Shown one piece after another: positions 60,066 to 64,000 of a DNA stretch of 64,000 nt. The position numbers and the translations under genes were made by a program. Below the pieces are notes generated by a model. That model had not been told where the DNA came from, made no database searches, and saw only the letters and a program-made list of their open reading frames with translations. This stretch comes from Malurus cyaneus samueli (taxonomy: Eukaryota; Chordata; Aves; Passeriformes; Maluridae): NCBI GenBank assembly GCA_009741485.1, contig CM019218.1:33976387-34040386 (forward strand). Reading direction: 5' to 3'. Position 1 is the first letter of the stretch; each line of letters opens with the position of its first letter.

Positions 60066-63000
60066 GTGAATTATAGACTTTTGCAATAACCAGGCTCACT
60101 AAATTTTTTCTGCTCTACTGGACAAATCAGCATCCTAATCTTTGGGGAGCCTGTTTTAGTGGTCCTGTGTGGTGGTCTGTCCCATACTTTCTTACTTCAA
60201 GCCTTGTTAAACCCGTATTTTAAGGCTGATGTAGGGTTTGGAATTTTGTCTCTTGAAAGCTGGTAGGGATTGGTTTTTCTGCCATTCTGCTGCTATGGCT
60301 GCAAATGGCTACAGCTGCATGGTCTTCTGACTAATTAGTGCTTTGTACTCCTGAGAAAAAGCCTTATTTTCCTAATTTTAATTGTTTTCCATGAAGTAAT
60401 AATGACTCTTATAGATACACTATTGAAGTTAATGAATGAAGAAATGTTTCATGATAACTATAAGATGGTCATGTCTAAAAAATTTGGGGGTGGGGCTATA
60501 AATAAGGTGGGTTTATTGTGGGCACAGCTGCAAGAGTTGGTTCTTAAGGTTGCTCAGTCGTGCTATGATGTAATTTTCAGTCAAAAGAGGAAGCCAAATG
60601 GTAGAAGGAGGAAGAACAAATGAGAATATTTTTAATAATATGAAAATCCTGCAGGGAACTGAACACTGTTTATCAAGCTGTTTAAAACATTAGCCTGTCT
60701 TGAGAAACTATTTAAACAGAACAGTATAATGTAAACAACTTTCTTCCTTGCATTCTTCAGCTGCATTTAAGGGCATGTCATTTTTCTGTGGAGTTGTAAA
60801 TGGTAAGGATGCAGGGTGTGGCTTATGCTGCCCTCTGTTTTCAGACCCTTGCTTAAGAAATGGAAACTTGTGTTTCATGTCTCTGTCAGAGGAAATAAAC
60901 TGTTCTTTAACATATCTCACCTGGGTTTTTTTAGGAAATCCTGGTATGAGCACAATATATGGCAGCTCTGCAACAATAATCTTGTCTTTACAATAATCTG
61001 ACAGAATAAGGGACTTGCTCCTTAGGACTGTAGTCCAAATTATGCTTACTTAGCAAACTGGTCTGCCAGGTGCTTCTGCATTCTTTTTCCAGTGACGTTT
61101 TGTCCTCTTTATTACTCATAGTCATGAAAAGCATTCATCATGGGGAGAGCACTGGACTTTCCTTTATGTGATGTGTTGGTGTAATAGAGATGAGCAACAT
61201 GAGAGCTCTGCGTCTGTGCAAGCAAAGGCTTGAATGTTGTGAAACCACAACTAAAACAAATACTGCTTGTTGGGAGTATTTGTCTCATTTCTAGACAGAA
61301 AATTTGTGTATAATTAATGATTTTTAAATCATTAAAAATTTCATAAAATGCCCACAAAATGTTTAAATCCAAATATACACAGTCTGACAAAATCAGCAGT
61401 GGTCTGCTTCTCCATTTCGGATTCCAGCTCCCTTTTTCCTCCTCAGGTTAAAATTAGGTGCATCTTACCCTTCTCTGCTTGTTAAATCAAGAGAAAATTA
61501 TGTTTGTCAGCATTCAAGTATCTGTTGCCACTTTCATAACAGTATGGAAAGGAACGTGGAATAAGAAAAAAATTAGAGTTTCATATTAATATGCCACTGA
61601 AAAAGTGAGCAGTTGTGTAACCAAATTCAACACCATTAGGGAATGCTGTGGAAGTCTCAGGCTTCCCAGTGCAAGACAGAGTTGTGTTTCACTGTTAGTC
61701 CTGTGTTGCCTAAAGGACAATGACTCTTCACTACCATCTAGAATTGCTCTTGTGGCTTAATAAAACATAAGACTCTTGTTCCCTTATTGTTCAGAAGCTC
61801 GGTGTCTCGGTGGTATGTGCCTTATCAATTGTTACAGCCTATCTGGCCTGCCCTTTGAGATGGTAGACTTTCACCTAAGCTGATGTAGCTCAGTGATTAC
61901 CTCAAACCCTTACCTATTTCATAGGCTTTAGCTTGATTAGATTGCATTGCATGAATTTTTTTCCATGTGTTAAAGATCATCTTGAATGTGTCACTTGTCA
62001 TAGTTCGTTGATAAAAGTGTGATTCTCCTGTAAGCTGTTAGGTTTAATCGGTGTGGTTGTACCATGTGTAAGATTTTGGGAGCTGGCTTTAGAGCTCTGT
62101 TCTCTGTGTCCCAGGCTTTCAGGGCAGGTTTAATGAAAGTTCCATATATTTAGACATCAGCATACAAGAAGTTGTCTAGAAGTGCCTATGGGTTTATTGC
62201 ATGCACATATTCCATTCTGTCGTGGTTAGGAAATACTGTGCTTACTCTTGGCTGAAATATTGTTTAGTTAGATACATTTCCTATGTATGGCTTTTGGGCT
62301 GCTTATGCAGTTTGCATTTAGGTGGTTTTGTGGAGAACAAGCTTGACTGTGATGCTGCACAACGTGAAGCTTGCCTGACCTGGTTCCTGAAGGAGCCGGT
62401 GTGATTTAAATATATTTATGCTGTAAGTCTAATTTAGCATGTTTTGAAGTTTAAGTTGCTTTGATGACTTTCTAAGTCATTGTGTGCAAACGTAAACAGG
62501 ATTCTACAAGATGTTTTCTGCTGTCCTGAATGTGTCTCTTTCAGAGAGGATTCTGCTTTCTCCAAGTTTAGCTTGTGTCTTACACTTGTGAGCTGCAGTT
62601 TTTCTTATTTAAAGTGTTTGATGGAAAAATAACATTACCAGGCTCAGTGTAAAACCTTATCTCTGCTGTTGGTGGGTTTTTTCCATCTTCTTGCGAGCAA
62701 CTGCTTAACTATGAATGACTGTAAAATTTTAAAATTTGACAGGTATCACTAGGAGTAAGTTGAAGCCTTCTGCGACCAGGAAAGGAATCAAATGTTACGT
62801 TTCATTTTAACATGCAGGGAAACAGTAAAGGGTCTATGTAAAGTGAGAGGACATGCACTATTTCCCAGCAAGTTCTATTTTTGATTCTGGAAAGCATCCA
62901 GGCCACAGATGATTGGTCAAAAATATACACAGAGTGCAACATTGGAAGATGTCTCCAGACACACCTTTCCCGCTGCTGTTGTCGGCAGGAGGATGTGCCA

Positions 63001-64000
63001 GAAGCTTCCTGCCTGTCAGCTCAGGGGCTGTGCAAGTGGCTGGAGGAGAATGTGCAGATGTGTGCCAGCATTGTCCCCTGGTCTGACAATGCCTGTCCCT
63101 GTGCTGCTCCTGCAGCATCACTGACGATGTTCACAATGCCCCTGTCAGACAGAAATGTCTGTGTGGTCTGCGAGATTTGGAAGGAAAAATGGGTGTCTGT
63201 CAGGATGTGGACAGGAACCCTTTTTTTTGGAAGGGAGGGGGTGTTCGGTTTATGATTGAGTGGCATGAAGGCAAGTGTCTCAAGAAGTATGGGGAAAGAG
63301 TTCAGGGAAAAATTGGTTAGTTTACATTTTTAAAAACTGGAGTTACTTAAATGTGAGTACAAGGATGACTTGTGACTTTCCAATGTGCATTTGCAAGCAG
63401 GTGTTGCATTTGGTGACACCGAAGTCCTCTTCTTGGATATGGTTGTTGGCATCTGTCACTGGAAACAAACCTTTAGAGAAATAGCAATTAGAGCAACAAG
63501 AAGCTGAGAAATATCAGCACCAAAACATTTTTCATCAAGTTTTCCCATCTGATCAGTGTTCACCTAGTACTGCTCAGCTTGCAAAGCCCTGGTCCATACA
63601 CATGTATGGAAATACTTAACCATATATCACTTCTCTGTAGTTCAGATGCCCTCTAATGAAAATCTGCTGAATCTGTAGATAAATGAAGTTCACTTCTAAT
63701 GACAAATTTTCCTTAAAATTAATTATTTTTTTCAGAATTTCTGAAGTCTTTATCAGCCATTTGCAACAAGCAGACCAGTCTTTCGCAAAACAAATGCTTC
63801 ATTAATATTTAATCCACATTTAAAATAAATTCATTTTGTTATGCACCTGTTAATTGTACAGTTACTTTTTTCAGTTCATAGTCCAAATGTGTGGTGGGAA
63901 CTTATATGCTTATGTAACCCAATTTTTAAGTCACCTTCTCACAGAGCCATTTGTGGAAAACTTAAAAGAATTTAGGTTGTTTCAATTTGCAATTTTATTT
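60066..64000 (+). other. EHD4 intron 3 (5' part)
   Basis: The rest of the window is intron. I looked for the continuation of the ATPase domain and did not find it, so intron 3 is longer than 3.9 kb. The GC-richer part at about 62940-63260 holds a 124-codon open frame without a domain. I recognise no repeat family in this stretch. Confidence 0.65.

Noticed and set aside
62881..63255. 124-codon frame in EHD4 intron 3 as EHD4 exon 4
   Set aside because: Its sequence does not resemble the expected continuation of the EHD ATPase domain, and it lacks suitable splice sites and phase.

Overview
The window is nuclear DNA from a vertebrate, very probably a bird and possibly a songbird. Genes are split into short exons with GT-AG introns. 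The repeats are fragments of the avian CR1 LINE, ending in the 'attctatgattct'-type 3' tail, plus one solo LTR of a common avian endogenous-retrovirus type. Three protein-coding genes lie on the + strand in the order (3' half of a cytosolic phospholipase A2 epsilon-like gene) - (complete cytosolic phospholipase A2 epsilon-like gene) - (5' part of EHD4). The same neighbours occur in the same relative orientation around human PLA2G4E and EHD4, so the synteny is old and the duplication of the PLA2G4E-type gene is what differs from human. I saw no tRNA, rRNA, CRISPR or prokaryotic feature.

Region by region: 181-2304 holds the last four coding exons (250 residues and stop) of PLA2G4E-like copy A, with its poly(A) signal at 2551. 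2557-15006 is a gene-poor spacer with three CR1 fragments, a GGTT microsatellite and a 20-N assembly gap. 15082-44329 holds PLA2G4E-like copy B. I assembled 21 coding exons by hand; all splice phases agree and give an 837-residue protein with an N-terminal C2 domain and a full catalytic domain (oxyanion-site Arg360, nucleophile Ser388, catalytic Asp672). Its introns carry CR1 copies on both strands and two large simple repeats. 44433-47270 is a spacer with no recognised gene, though it contains a 178-codon open frame of unknown status. 47271-48185 is an A-rich tract followed by a GC-rich promoter/CpG island. EHD4 coding exons 1-3 lie at 47587-47822, 55427-55603 and 59968-60065, and the window ends inside EHD4 intron 3.

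How the genes relate: from family knowledge, the epsilon-type cPLA2 is a calcium-dependent membrane enzyme (N-acyltransferase/phospholipase) linked to endosomal recycling, and EHD4 is a dynamin-like ATPase that remodels endosomal membranes. The window therefore links two gene families that act on the same membrane system. That they work together is my inference; the linkage itself is seen.

Most notable observations: (1) tandem epsilon-type cPLA2 copies with identical 3' exon sizes; (2) copy A has a GC-AG intron exactly where copy B has a GT-AG intron; (3) a long TTTC repeat in the last intron of copy B ends in a strong-looking cryptic acceptor that would give an alternative C-terminus lacking the polybasic tail; (4) a second, stronger donor after copy B exon 9 that leads to a stop. 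I did not find a clearly new biological system; the unexplained items are listed with their caveats.
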